From Anaerolineaceae bacterium UBA5211 (lineage in GTDB: Bacteria > Chloroflexota > Anaerolineae > Anaerolineales > Anaerolineaceae): a stretch of DNA of 64,000 nucleotides. Within the stretch, counting starts at the first letter, position 1, and every line of letters begins with the position of its first letter. The notes beneath the pieces are model-generated. The model did no database searches, was not told the DNA's origin, and was given only the letters and a program-made list of their open reading frames with translations. Positions 9,202 through 17,685 of the stretch are shown here, piece after piece. Made by a program: the position numbers and the translations under genes. The stretch is from assembly GCA_002412595.1 (NCBI GenBank), contig DHVJ01000006.1:49293-113292 (forward strand), written 5' to 3'.

Positions 9202-10656
9202 ATGACCGCTTACGAAACTGTCATCGGGCTGGAAACGCACATCCAGCTCAACACCCTCACCAAGATCTTCTGCGCCTGCAAAGCTGATTCCTGGGAGGAC
9301 GCGCCCAACAGCAATATCTGTCCGGTCTGCACCGGGCTGCCGGGCGTGCTGCCGGTCTTGAACGAGCGCGTCGTCGAAAAGGCCGTGCTGCTGGCCGAGG
9401 CCATGCACGCCGAGGTCCAACCGATCTCTTATTTCGACCGCAAGAATTACTTTTACCCCGACCTGCCCAAGGGTTTTCAAATTTCGCAATTTGATGTCCC
9501 CGTTGCGCTGGGCGGCTACCTGGAATTACCCATCCCGGCCGCGGCCGACCCCGAAGGCAAGGGTTACGTGACACGTGTGCGCATCCATAAGCTGCACATC
9601 GAAGAAGACGCCGGCAAGACCAAGAACGATGGCAATGAACGCCAGGTGGACTTCAACCGCTGCGGCGTGCCGCTGGTGGAAATGGTCACCGAACCCGACC
9701 TGCGCACGGCTGACGAAGCGGCTCAATACCTGATCCGCCTGCGCCAATTGCTGCGCTGGATTGGCATTTCGGAAGCCGACATGGAGAAAGGCAACCTGCG
9801 CTGCGACGCCAACGTTTCCATCCGTCCGGTCGGCGCCACGCATCTGAACGAAAAAACCGAGATCAAGAATGTCAACTCGATTGACTCCGTGCGCGAAGCC
9901 ATACGCAAAGAAGTGGAACGCCAGACGCGCGAGGTGGAGGAAGGCAACAGCATCAAGGCCTGGACGCTGGAATGGGATCAGGACGCCGGCGTGCTGCGCA
10001 AGATGCGCTCCAAGGAAACCGAAGCGGATTACCGTTATTTCCGCGAACCGGATTTGCTGCCGCTGCATATCAGCGAGGAATGGAAGACTGCCATCCTGGC
10101 AGATTTCCCTGAGCGGCCTTTAGAGCGCAAGGCGCGCTTTATGCAGGACTACAATTTGCCGGAATACGACGCCGATATCCTCACGCTCGAACGCGCTCTT
10201 TCCGATTACTTCGAAGCGACTGTGAAAACCTACGGCGGAGACTCCAAGAAGGTTTCCAACTGGCTGATGAATGACGTCTTACGTATGATCAACGAAGACC
10301 ACCTCGACCCAGCCGCCATGCGCCTGACGCCCCAATACCTGGCCGAGCTGCTTAAGCTGGTGGACGCGGGCACCATCAACATCACCACCGGCAAAGCCCT
10401 GCTGCAGCAGGTGCAGGAGAGCGGCAAAGCGCCTATGCAGTTGGTGGAAGAACAGGGTTTGGCCCAAGTGAGCGACGACGCGGCTATCCGTGCTGTCTGC
10501 GAGCAGATTATCGCCGCTAGCCCGGACGAAGTGGCTGCTTACCGCGGCGGCAAGGACAGCCTGATGGGCTGGTTTGTCGGCCAGGTCATGCGCGAGATGC
10601 GCGGCAAGGCGGATGCCAAGCTGGCTAAGGAAGTATTGGTGGAATTGTTGAAGTAA
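9202..10656 (+). CDS. gatB: Asp-tRNA(Asn)/Glu-tRNA(Gln) amidotransferase subunit B
   Basis: GatB phosphorylates the misacylated tRNA end and transfers ammonia from GatA through an internal tunnel. The 484-residue sequence begins with the typical YETVIGLETHIQLNT and has the zinc-binding Cys pairs (FCACK and ICPVCTGLPG), the RKNYFYPDLPKGFQISQ motif, and a C-terminal GatB/YqeY helical domain. The frame is open upstream to 9130, but GGAGG at about 9188-9193 and the family N-terminus point to ATG 9202. It is the last gene of the operon and is followed by a repeat and a strong terminator. Confidence 0.96.
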   Translation: MTAYETVIGLETHIQLNTLTKIFCACKADSWEDAPNSNICPVCTGLPGVLPVLNERVVEKAVLLAEAMHAEVQPISYFDRKNYFYPDLPKGFQISQFDVPVALGGYLELPIPAAADPEGKGYVTRVRIHKLHIEEDAGKTKNDGNERQVDFNRCGVPLVEMVTEPDLRTADEAAQYLIRLRQLLRWIGISEADMEKGNLRCDANVSIRPVGATHLNEKTEIKNVNSIDSVREAIRKEVERQTREVEEGNSIKAWTLEWDQDAGVLRKMRSKETEADYRYFREPDLLPLHISEEWKTAILADFPERPLERKARFMQDYNLPEYDADILTLERALSDYFEATVKTYGGDSKKVSNWLMNDVLRMINEDHLDPAAMRLTPQYLAELLKLVDAGTINITTGKALLQQVQESGKAPMQLVEEQGLAQVSDDAAIRAVCEQIIAASPDEVAAYRGGKDSLMGWFVGQVMREMRGKADAKLAKEVLVELLK

Positions 10657-10703
10657 ACTCTTCCTCTCTCAAAAAATCAGGGATGAGGGTTAGTCACTGC
10701 TCT

Positions 10704-10817
10704 TGTCATCCTGAAACCTGCGAAAGCAGGGTGAAGGATCTTGTTTGGCTAACTTTGTCCTTGATCTGGCCGAGATCCTTCGTCGCGTTCAAAAAGCGAA
10801 CGCTCCTCAGGATGACA
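10704..10817. repeat. Dispersed inverted repeat, copy 1 (GTCATCCTG family)
   Basis: The element starts TGTCATCCTG (10704-10713) and ends with the exact inverse CAGGATGACA (10808-10817). Inside, AAGGATCTTG (10734) faces GAGATCCTT (10772). It can form a long imperfect hairpin. Related copies lie at 26453-26512 and 43269-43397, all in intergenic DNA. I see no coding capacity beyond chance ORFs. Confidence 0.75.
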
Positions 10818-10827
10818 CTAGCATACA

Positions 10828-10858
10828 AAAACCGGCCGGTAAACTACCGGCCGGTTTT
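10828..10858. terminator. Bidirectional intrinsic terminator between gatB and the convergent gene
   Basis: A perfect 10-bp stem, ACCGGCCGGT on both arms (10831-10840 and 10846-10855), has a 5-nt loop and is flanked by A-run and T-run, so it can stop transcription from either side. Confidence 0.85.
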
Positions 10859-10889
10859 CCGTAGGGTAGAAGCTACGATAATCAATAAG

Positions 10890-12587
10890 CTATTCGCTGG
10901 GTAGGTACACCTGGAATGGCTGGCGCGTGCCGTAACCCGTACCGTACAGGACGCCGGAGCGGGTGAAGTACGGCCAGAATAAATCCTCAATGGTTTCACT
11001 GTCCACCAGTTCCCCGCTGGCGGCATCCACCACCTCGATCTCGATCTTCTGGCTGGTCCCCATGCGGCAGGCTAACGCAAACTGGCTGCCTGACCGCTGT
11101 CCCAGTGCCAGCACAGACACGTTGGATGTCTGCATGCTATAGCTCAGGCTGCTGACAGCCAGTGGGTCGCTCAGGTTGATAATTTCTACGCTGGAATAAG
11201 GCGCGTATTGGTAGGCACCGGGTTGAAAAGTCTTCACACCGACTGCCAGGAAGGTATCCTCATTGTTGAAGGCCGCCTGGTCGTAGAGAGTGGCGCCGTC
11301 CCCTTGTAGGCTGAATACCTGCTCCCAGGTGGCCGCATCCCATACCAGCAGCCCGCTGTCCACCGGATCGGCTGAACCGCTTTCGATGGATTTTTCTATA
11401 TATATCAGCGCAAAATACTTGCCCGTTGGAGAGAATCCTGTCCAGTTGAATTCAATTGACCGGCCCTGAGGGGCTTCCAGCAGCAGGAGGGTTTGAGTTT
11501 TGTTTATATTGGGAAAATCGTACACATTGACCGGGTAAGAGGGGCCATCTGTCCAGTTGCTTTCATAGCCGACCAATTGGGTGTTGTCCGGCGACAGCGC
11601 CAGCGTCGGGAAATCCATTTCGTTGACTTTCTCGCCGCTGTCAATTTGCCAAACTCTTTTGCCGGAAACGATATATTGTTCATCACTGGAGACAATGAAA
11701 TCCTGCTCGTTTAGGGGCGAGGGATCGACTTTGAACAGGGTGCGGATGTCGAGCCCTTCGCTGCTGATATCGTAGGCCACCACTTTCTGGCCTGGCCCGG
11801 ACTTTTTCACCACGTAGATACTGTCGCCGTTATCGCTGGTGTAGCCCCAGTCGAAGGCCAGATTCGGCGAAGTGCTGTACAGCGGCTGCGGAGTGGGGGA
11901 AGGCACCGCTGTAGCGGTTGCCTGGGGTGCGGCTTCTTCCACAGCTTCTTCCGCCACTTCCGCTTTGGGCGCATCGGCCTGGCTTGCGCTGTCTGTGCTC
12001 TCGCTATAGGTGCAGACCCGTTTGTTCAACCCGTACAGGCTGTTGGTGTTGCTGATACGGCCATTTTCCGGTACGACTTCTTCAACAGAATAAACGAAAT
12101 TGCAGTTGGGCGTGCCAGCCAGCGGCATGACAGCGTTGGGATAATGCTCGATCCAGTAGGATTGCATCGCAAACAGGTAGGCGCTGTATTGTGCCTGCAC
12201 GCCGAACCAGGCCACTTCGACTCCGTAGCGCTGCACCGGAATGCTCATATAGCTGTAATGCAGGTCTTTCCCATACGTGCTCAGGTCGTGCACCAGCTCA
12301 TCTACATTTTGGTCAAGTTCTTTGATCTGGTCGTTGTATTTGCCAACTGTTTCAGCCAGGTCTTCGTAAGCCTCGACTACATTCTTGTCCCCGCGTAATT
12401 TAGCGGGCATCTTTTCGTCAGCCAAAAATACGTATCCAGAATCCGAACTTTCATTGATCTCAAAGGCCAGGCTGTTTTCAATCCAGGTGCGCGTTTGCCG
12501 ATTCTGGACGCCATTAAAGATCAAGAATCCGGCCAAAATTAAAACTGCTGTACCGGCTGCGATGAGAATGATGTTCTTTTTTGTCAT
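10890..12587 (-). CDS. Membrane-anchored extracellular protein with C-terminal beta-propeller-like region
   Basis: The 565-residue protein starts with one membrane anchor (about residues 5-24). A helical, charged domain follows (about 30-160), with DLAETVGKYNDQIKELDQNVDELVHDL looking coiled-coil. Next come an Ala/Glu/Pro/Thr-rich linker (about 205-240) and a region of repeated short strands with WD-like phrases (SSDEQYIVSGKRVWQIDSGE, LALSPDNTQLVG, FSPTGKYFALIYI, LLVWDAATWEQVFSLQGD). This resembles a WD40-type beta-propeller, which usually binds other proteins. No catalytic motif is recognised. GGGAGA lies about 8 nt before the ATG. It ends at the terminator shared with gatB. Confidence 0.7.
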   Translation of the reverse strand: MTKKNIILIAAGTAVLILAGFLIFNGVQNRQTRTWIENSLAFEINESSDSGYVFLADEKMPAKLRGDKNVVEAYEDLAETVGKYNDQIKELDQNVDELVHDLSTYGKDLHYSYMSIPVQRYGVEVAWFGVQAQYSAYLFAMQSYWIEHYPNAVMPLAGTPNCNFVYSVEEVVPENGRISNTNSLYGLNKRVCTYSESTDSASQADAPKAEVAEEAVEEAAPQATATAVPSPTPQPLYSTSPNLAFDWGYTSDNGDSIYVVKKSGPGQKVVAYDISSEGLDIRTLFKVDPSPLNEQDFIVSSDEQYIVSGKRVWQIDSGEKVNEMDFPTLALSPDNTQLVGYESNWTDGPSYPVNVYDFPNINKTQTLLLLEAPQGRSIEFNWTGFSPTGKYFALIYIEKSIESGSADPVDSGLLVWDAATWEQVFSLQGDGATLYDQAAFNNEDTFLAVGVKTFQPGAYQYAPYSSVEIINLSDPLAVSSLSYSMQTSNVSVLALGQRSGSQFALACRMGTSQKIEIEVVDAASGELVDSETIEDLFWPYFTRSGVLYGTGYGTRQPFQVYLPSE

Positions 12588-12716
12588 GTTGTTTTCTCCC
12601 GGGTGCTGATATTCTGATGCAGAATCAGGCGTATAAAGTATAAATAATACAGAAATATATCAAAGAATAGACAGAAAGACGAAATATCTTTGTAACAAGT
12701 TTGCTACAGCGATAAT

Positions 12717-12746
12717 AAAAGACCGGAAATTGTTTTCCGGTCTTTT
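12717..12746. terminator. Intrinsic terminator downstream of bacterioferritin
   Basis: AAAAGACCGGAAA (12717-12729) pairs with TTTTCCGGTCTTTT (12733-12746) around a very short loop. T-rich DNA on the plus side and A-rich DNA on the other allow function in both directions. It lies just beyond the bacterioferritin stop. Confidence 0.8.
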
Positions 12747-12783
12747 AATTTTTTTATGTAAAATGGGTTTTATAAAGCGAATT

Positions 12784-13260
12784 CTATTCGCCTTCTTTGA
12801 TCTGCTCGGCCAGGTAGTTCTGGATGCCGACCTGCTCAATCTGGTCCAACTGGGATTCGATCCAGTCGATGTGGTCTTCCTCGTCTTTGAGGTTGCTCTT
12901 GAGCAGCTGCTCAGTGCCGTGGTCGCTTACGCTGCAGGCCAGTTTGATGCCATCGTTGTAGGAAGCGATAGCGTCCTCTTCGGCTTTGTGGTCGTTTTCA
13001 AGCTGTTTCTTCACGTCGGGGCCGATGAAGATGCCTTTGTAGTTGGTGACGTTGGGCGTTCCTTCCAGGAATAGGATGCGTGCGATCAATGCTTCGGCAT
13101 GCTTCATTTCCTGGATGGCGCGTCTTTCAACTGTCTCGGACAGGCGGGTATAAGCCCAATCTTCGTCCATTTCAGCATGCACCATATATTGGTTTACGGC
13201 AGTTAATTCATCTGATAACAGATCGTTTAATTTTTCAAGTAATTTTTCGTTGCCTTTCAT
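12784..13260 (-). CDS. bfr: Bacterioferritin
   Basis: Bacterioferritin forms a 24-subunit iron-storage shell and oxidises Fe(II) at a dinuclear site. All ferroxidase ligands fall at the classic positions: Glu18, Glu51, His54, Glu94, Glu127 and His130. Met52, which ligates the inter-subunit haem in the haem-binding type, is also present. The 158-residue length is normal for the family. GGAGGA precedes the ATG by about 5 nt, and a TATAAT at 13298-13293 (minus strand) may be its promoter. A small membrane-protein gene lies upstream on the same strand. Confidence 0.96.
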   Translation of the reverse strand: MKGNEKLLEKLNDLLSDELTAVNQYMVHAEMDEDWAYTRLSETVERRAIQEMKHAEALIARILFLEGTPNVTNYKGIFIGPDVKKQLENDHKAEEDAIASYNDGIKLACSVSDHGTEQLLKSNLKDEEDHIDWIESQLDQIEQVGIQNYLAEQIKEGE

Positions 13261-13332
13261 GTTTCCTCCATTAGGTTAGGTCATGTATAAGTATTATAAC
13301 ATTCCACCCAAAGTGGAGCGAAATTATCAACT

Positions 13333-13515
13333 TTAGAAATCCCCGCGGACCATTAATACCCACCCGAAAACGATCATGGGCAACCCGATCGGGGCAGCCA
13401 CGATGGTCAGCGTCAGCACAAGTCCGACGATCATGACAACCAGGCCGATCAATGCGGCTACCAGTCTGCCAGTCATGCGCAGGATCCATTCATTGTAATT
13501 ATCGCTGCCGCGCAA
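13333..13515 (-). CDS. Small two-helix membrane protein, TTG start
   Basis: The 60-residue protein is almost entirely two hydrophobic helices (about 17-37 and 42-56) around the turn APIGLP, ending MVRGDF. The TTG start at 13515 has AGGGAG about 10 nt upstream. An internal ATG at 13476 gives a 47-residue version but has no ribosome binding site. I do not recognise a named family. It sits divergent to the PspC-domain gene, 54 nt away, so both may share a control region. Confidence 0.6.
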   Translation of the reverse strand: MRGSDNYNEWILRMTGRLVAALIGLVVMIVGLVLTLTIVAAPIGLPMIVFGWVLMVRGDF

Positions 13516-13569
13516 CCTCGTGGTGCTCCCTTCGTATATATTATAGAATATTGGAACAGGAGAAACAAA

Positions 13570-13761
13570 ATGAATGAAACCAAGCGATTGTACCGCTCCA
13601 AAGATGACCGCATGATTTCCGGTGTTTGCGCTGGATTGGCGAGTTATATCGAAATTGACCCCACTATTGTACGTTTATTGTTTGTGTTGGGTTTATTTGC
13701 TGGCGGTGCAACTTTCTGGGCTTACCTGGTGATGATGTTGGTTGTCCCCGAAGAATCCTAG
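13570..13761 (+). CDS. PspC-domain protein
   Basis: The 63-residue protein is a single PspC domain: LYRSKDDRMISGVCAGLASY followed by IDPTIVRLLFVLG and one long hydrophobic segment ending VVPEES. PspC proteins are small inner-membrane proteins linked to envelope stress responses, and this stand-alone form is common. AGGAGA lies 7 nt before the ATG. A strong hairpin terminator follows. Confidence 0.9.
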   Translation: MNETKRLYRSKDDRMISGVCAGLASYIEIDPTIVRLLFVLGLFAGGATFWAYLVMMLVVPEES

Positions 13762-13784
13762 AAAATAAATAAAACAGCATGAAG

Positions 13785-13810
13785 ACCGGCCGTTCAACGG
13801 CCGGTTTTTG
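13785..13810. terminator. Intrinsic terminator between the PspC and FkbM genes
   Basis: ACCGGCCG (13785-13792) and CGGCCGGT (13798-13805) form a stem with a TTCAA loop and a T5 run. It separates convergent genes. Confidence 0.85.
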
Positions 13811-13821
13811 TGTTTAAATAC

Positions 13822-14688
13822 CTATTTCACTGGCAGGGCGACCACGTACGCTTTCCAATCCAGTTCATCGAGTGATTGAATGCGTGGATAGCCCTGCCGC
13901 ATCTGGTTCAGGCTGTACCCGCGGGCGCTCAGTTGTTCCCAAACACTGCGTGCAGCTTGTTCACCGTGCAATTCAATCAGAAAGATGGGTTGGGTTTCCT
14001 GCAGGATGCGTGTCATGCCTGCCAGCGCCATGCCCTCGCCGCCTTCAATGTCCATTTTGACCAAATCAGGTTGGGGTTGGCCTTGTTGGTAAACGAAGTC
14101 GTCCAGCGCCAGGCCGTTGACCTCGATGCGCTGCTGGTATTCTTCCTCGCGCCCGGCGGAACCCTGGGCTTTGCCCATGGCGCCGGAATGGTGCATAAAG
14201 AAGGTCACCGGGCCGCTTTTGTCCACCACCGCGGCCGGTTGGATGCTGATGCGCTGCTCCAATTGGTTGAGCGCGCGGTTCTGCTCCAGTCGCCGAATGT
14301 TGGCTGGCAAGGCTTCGAAAGAGAATACTTTACCGCTTGGGCCGCTCAGGCGCGCGGCCATCAGGCTGATGTAGCCGATATTGGCGCCTACGTCGTAAAC
14401 GGTCATGCTGGGTTGGATGAAATTGCGGGCGGCTGCCTGCAAATCCACCTCATAGGTGCCCAGCCAGTAGTCTTTCTCACTTTGCAGGTCCAGCGCCATG
14501 TGCATGCCGGTCAATATGCCTCCGGCAATCTCCACTTCGCTGACGCCCTGCGGCGCGGCTTTGTTGAGTGAACGCCGTAAAAAGGATGCCAGGAAAGGGA
14601 TTTTGTAAAAACCTTTCTTGACAGGGACAGGCAGCGCGTGCGCACTCCAGGAAGCCAATTTCAAGATGGGATTCTTGGCAGCGCTCAT
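13822..14688 (-). CDS. FkbM-family SAM-dependent methyltransferase
   Basis: The 288-residue protein carries the FkbM methyltransferase core: motif I VYDVGANIGYISLMAA, an acidic cofactor-binding loop FSFEALPANIRRL, LVKMDIEGGEGMAL in the middle and IFLIELHG near the end. Members methylate hydroxyl groups of sugars or small molecules, often in surface glycans or natural products. The substrate here is unknown. The ATG overlaps the stop of the upstream GNAT gene as ATGA, so it is translationally coupled in a three-gene minus-strand operon (HIT, GNAT, FkbM). Confidence 0.87.
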   Translation of the reverse strand: MSAAKNPILKLASWSAHALPVPVKKGFYKIPFLASFLRRSLNKAAPQGVSEVEIAGGILTGMHMALDLQSEKDYWLGTYEVDLQAAARNFIQPSMTVYDVGANIGYISLMAARLSGPSGKVFSFEALPANIRRLEQNRALNQLEQRISIQPAAVVDKSGPVTFFMHHSGAMGKAQGSAGREEEYQQRIEVNGLALDDFVYQQGQPQPDLVKMDIEGGEGMALAGMTRILQETQPIFLIELHGEQAARSVWEQLSARGYSLNQMRQGYPRIQSLDELDWKAYVVALPVK

Positions 14689-15167
14689 AAGGCCATTTCC
14701 AGTTCAATTTCATCGCGGATGGGGATGCCGTTTTCTGCGACCAAAGGGATTTGTGGTTTTAATTGCCGGGAAAGTTCCACCGCGCCCGCGTGCAGGGCAG
14801 CCAGGCGGAAACCCCGTTTTTGATAAAAAGCCAGTGCGTCGGTGTTATCGTTGGTGGTCATCAGCCACAAGCGCGCGCAGCCGCTCTTTTTTGCTTTGTT
14901 TTTTAGGATATCAATCAATCGGCTGCCGATGCCGTGTCCGGGTAGCAGTGTGTCCAGCGTAACGATTTCACAGGCGCTGCCCTGAATGCTGTAAGTAATC
15001 AGACCGCAGGGTTCACTGCCCTGCAGGGCCAGGAAACCCGGCAATTCGGCCGGATTAAAGCGTTCGCCGTGCACCACCACACTGGGGTCGTTCCAGCGGA
15101 TCGTCATGAGGTTCTCGATCCATTCCCGGTCTTGTTCGCCGACCGGGCGAATTTCAATTTCAACCAT
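14685..15167 (-). CDS. GNAT-family N-acetyltransferase
   Basis: The 160-residue protein has the acetyl-CoA pyrophosphate loop LLPGHGIGSRLID (the R/QxxGxG/A type) and the late motif ALAFYQKRGFRL typical of GNAT enzymes. The acceptor is unknown. It begins 5 nt after the HIT gene stop and ends overlapping the FkbM start by 4 nt. Confidence 0.88.
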   Translation of the reverse strand: MVEIEIRPVGEQDREWIENLMTIRWNDPSVVVHGERFNPAELPGFLALQGSEPCGLITYSIQGSACEIVTLDTLLPGHGIGSRLIDILKNKAKKSGCARLWLMTTNDNTDALAFYQKRGFRLAALHAGAVELSRQLKPQIPLVAENGIPIRDEIELEMAL

Positions 15168-15172
15168 GATTC

Positions 15173-15655
15173 CTACTTCGGCCAGGCGGTTTTCAGACGT
15201 TCCAGCGTTTCGCCCAGGTCTTCCGGTATCACGCGCGCGTCCGCCACGGAGGTCATGAAGTTGGTGTCGCCCGCCCAGCGCGGTACGATGTGCATGTGCA
15301 GATGATCCGCCACGCCCGCCCCGGCAACCGCCCCAAGGTTGGCGCCGATGTTGAAGCCTTCCGGCTCGTAAACTTCCGTGATGGTCAGGATGGCCTGTTG
15401 GATCAGCTCGGTCATTTCGCCGGTGGTGCCCTTATCCAACTGCGCCAGCGTGCCGACGTGCAGGTAAGGAACCACCATGACGTGCCCGCTGGTATAAGGA
15501 TAACGGTTAAGGATTACGAAAGCCAGCTTGCCCCGTTTCACGATCAGGTTTTCCAGACCGTCTTCCATCTTTAAGGCATTGCAAAAAATGCACCCTTTGG
15601 GTGTTTCTGTGTCTCGAATGTATTTCATGCGCCAGGGCGACCAGATGAATTTCAT
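15173..15655 (-). CDS. HIT-family hydrolase (Ap4A-type)
   Basis: HIT proteins hydrolyse nucleotide phosphoanhydrides or phosphoramidates. The histidine triad is HLHMHIVPRW, preceded by ASGHVMVVP-like YTSGHVMVVPYLH. The N-terminal GCIFC supplies two cysteines of the kind that bind zinc in the Ap4A phosphorylase-like branch. At 160 residues the length fits that branch. AAGGAG is 5 nt before the ATG. First gene of the operon with GNAT and FkbM, divergent from xseA. Confidence 0.92.
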   Translation of the reverse strand: MKFIWSPWRMKYIRDTETPKGCIFCNALKMEDGLENLIVKRGKLAFVILNRYPYTSGHVMVVPYLHVGTLAQLDKGTTGEMTELIQQAILTITEVYEPEGFNIGANLGAVAGAGVADHLHMHIVPRWAGDTNFMTSVADARVIPEDLGETLERLKTAWPK

Positions 15656-15711
15656 ATAAACTCCTTAAATTCCGCTTTCAGCCTTTATTCTAACGCATAA
15701 CCTTTGCTTGA

Positions 15712-15740
15712 TTGACATTCATCTTTAGTGAGAGTATCCT
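15712..15740 (+). promoter_or_regulatory. Consensus promoter for a leaderless xseA transcript
   Basis: A perfect TTGACA (15712-15717), a 17-bp spacer and TATCCT (15735-15740) are followed by only 6 nt before the xseA ATG at 15747. Transcription should start at or next to the start codon. No Shine-Dalgarno is present. Confidence 0.75.
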
Positions 15741-15746
15741 AATCCT

Positions 15747-16979
15747 ATGTTTTCGCATGAGTCCGGCTTACCTGTCAATATTTACAGCGTTTCAGATCTG
15801 ACCGCCTATATCCGCGCTGTGTTGGAAAGCAATGAGAACCTGTTGGATATCTGGGTGACGGGGGAGATTTCGAATCTTTCCCAGCCCAAGTCCGGGCACG
15901 TTTATTTCACTTTGAAGGATGTCAATGCCTCGCTGCGCTGCGTGATTTGGCGCGAGCAGGCCCGGCGCTTGAAAGGTGCCCTGCGCGACGGCATGTCGAT
16001 TGAGGCGCATGGCTACATTTCTGTTTACGAGCAGGGCGGGCAGTACCAACTCTATGTGGATGGGCTGCGCGCGGCCGGCGAAGGCTTGCTCTATCAGGAA
16101 TTCCTGCGCTTGAAAGCTGAATTGGAAGCCGAAGGATTGTTCGATGAAGCGCGCAAACGACCCCTGCCGCGCTACCCGCGCCTGATTGGTATTGTAACCT
16201 CGCCCACCGGCGCCGCCCTGCAGGACATGCTCAATACCCTGCGCGGGCGTTACCCGCTAGCTGAGGTGGTGCTGGCTCCTGCCACGGTGCAGGGAGAGGA
16301 TGCTCCGCTGCAAATCGTGCAGGCTCTGCAAGCGCTCAACCGCAGCGTAAAACCGGATGTTATTCTGGTGGCGCGCGGCGGCGGCTCGCTGGAAGATTTG
16401 TGGGCCTTCAATGATGAGCGCGTGGTGCGGGCGGTAGCCGCCTCGCAGGCACCCGTCATTAGCGGGGTTGGGCACGAGACCGATTTCACCCTGACAGATT
16501 TCGCGGCGGATTTACGCGCCCCCACGCCCACCGGCGCGGCTGTGCTGGCCGTGCCGAACATCAGCGATATGATAGCAGAGTTGAATGGCTGGATCATGCG
16601 CTTACAGCAGGCTGCGCGCGAATCGCTCAACCGCAGTGTATTGCTCTTGAGTGATAAAGCCCACCGTCTGGAACAGCTATCGCCACTTTGGCAGGTGCGC
16701 CAGGACCGCCAATACCTGGATGCGCTAAGCCAGCGCCTGCAGCTGCATATCCATCATGATTTAAAGACGCGCCAATCTCTCCTTAGTCATTTCGATGAAC
16801 GGTTAACGGGGTTGGATCCCACACATGTGTTAAGGCGCGGTTATGCATTGGTTAAAGATTCTGCTGGGGCGTTAATTACTTCCGCCAAGCAGGTAAAATT
16901 AGGACAAGACATTGCTGTACAACTGGCAGATGGCAGTATGGACGCACAGGTGCAGCAGGTAAATACCGAAGAAGGATGA
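15747..16979 (+). CDS. xseA: Exodeoxyribonuclease VII large subunit
   Basis: The large, catalytic subunit of exonuclease VII degrades single-stranded DNA from both ends. The 410-residue protein has the N-terminal OB fold (VWVTGEISNLSQPKSGHVYFTLKD; CVIWREQA) followed by the exonuclease domain (IGIVTSPTGAALQD, RGGGSLEDLWAFNDE, SGVGHETDFTLTD, ADLRAPTPTGAA) and a C-terminal coiled coil ending RRGYALV. The start is supported by family length and by the promoter placed 6 nt before the ATG. xseB follows after 15 nt. Confidence 0.97.
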   Translation: MFSHESGLPVNIYSVSDLTAYIRAVLESNENLLDIWVTGEISNLSQPKSGHVYFTLKDVNASLRCVIWREQARRLKGALRDGMSIEAHGYISVYEQGGQYQLYVDGLRAAGEGLLYQEFLRLKAELEAEGLFDEARKRPLPRYPRLIGIVTSPTGAALQDMLNTLRGRYPLAEVVLAPATVQGEDAPLQIVQALQALNRSVKPDVILVARGGGSLEDLWAFNDERVVRAVAASQAPVISGVGHETDFTLTDFAADLRAPTPTGAAVLAVPNISDMIAELNGWIMRLQQAARESLNRSVLLLSDKAHRLEQLSPLWQVRQDRQYLDALSQRLQLHIHHDLKTRQSLLSHFDERLTGLDPTHVLRRGYALVKDSAGALITSAKQVKLGQDIAVQLADGSMDAQVQQVNTEEG

Positions 16980-16994
16980 TCGACTGGGTTACCG

Positions 16995-17225
16995 ATGGTT
17001 GAAAAAGATAAAGCAGTGGACCAATTGAGCTATGAAGAAGCGCTTGGGGAGTTGGAAGAGATCCTGGAGACTTTGGAGGGCGAAGCACGTGGACTGGACG
17101 AGACCATGAGCTTGTTTGAACGCGGCCGCGCCTTAGTGAAACACTGTCAGACCTTATTAGAGCACGCCGATTTAAAAGTACGCCAGTTGGACCAGGATGA
17201 CGAAATCCAGGATTTAGAGGAATAA
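16995..17225 (+). CDS. xseB: Exodeoxyribonuclease VII small subunit
   Basis: The 76-residue protein shows the XseB signature LSYEEALGELEEILETLE, then GLDETMSLFERGRALVKHCQTLLEHADLKV. It binds as multiple copies along the XseA coiled coil. It directly follows xseA and precedes the DUF212 gene by 7 nt. Confidence 0.95.
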   Translation: MVEKDKAVDQLSYEEALGELEEILETLEGEARGLDETMSLFERGRALVKHCQTLLEHADLKVRQLDQDDEIQDLEE

Positions 17226-17232
17226 CGATAAT

Positions 17233-17685
17233 ATGCTGAGTGATTTAATTCAAAACCGTGTGGTAATTTCTGCTGTGCTGGCCTGGGTGATTGGCCAGTT
17301 TTTGAAATTTCCCCTGGATTATATATTCAACAAGCGCTGGAATTGGGGCATTATGTTCAGCGCCGGCGGCCTGCCTAGTTCCCATTCATCCCTGATCACT
17401 GCGGTAACGCTCACCATTGGGCTGCAGGAAGGCTTTGATTCGGCTATCTTTGCTCTGGCGGCTGCGATTGCCATGATCGTAATTTACGACGCGGCCGGGG
17501 TGCGCCGTCAGGCCGGTATTCATGCCGAGCGTATCAATGCCATCGTGAAAAATTTCTTCGAAAGCGGCCAGTTTGGCGAGGATGAGTTAAAAGAAATGCT
17601 CGGCCATACACCCGTGGAGGTGTTTTCCGGGGTGGCACTGGGCGTCCTGATCAGTCTGCTGGTTAATTGGCTGATGCCGCTTTAA
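17233..17685 (+). CDS. Divergent PAP2-family (DUF212) membrane protein
   Basis: The 150-residue protein has hydrophobic helices near residues 8-30, 50-85 and 128-147 and the motif GGLPSSHSSLITA plus YDAAGVRRQAG, which recall phosphatidic acid phosphatase 2 motifs in reduced form. The function of this family is not established, but lipid-phosphate hydrolysis is a plausible guess. It is the third gene after xseAB, and its stop overlaps the convergent herA stop by 4 nt. Confidence 0.85.
   Translation: MLSDLIQNRVVISAVLAWVIGQFLKFPLDYIFNKRWNWGIMFSAGGLPSSHSSLITAVTLTIGLQEGFDSAIFALAAAIAMIVIYDAAGVRRQAGIHAERINAIVKNFFESGQFGEDELKEMLGHTPVEVFSGVALGVLISLLVNWLMPL

Noticed and set aside
7059..10656. Long frames opposite gatA and gatB
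   Set aside because: High-GC shadow frames of well-identified genes without their own motifs or ribosome binding sites.
10683..10904. 73-codon frame after gatB
   Set aside because: Overlaps the dispersed inverted repeat and the terminator hairpin, so it is a chance frame.
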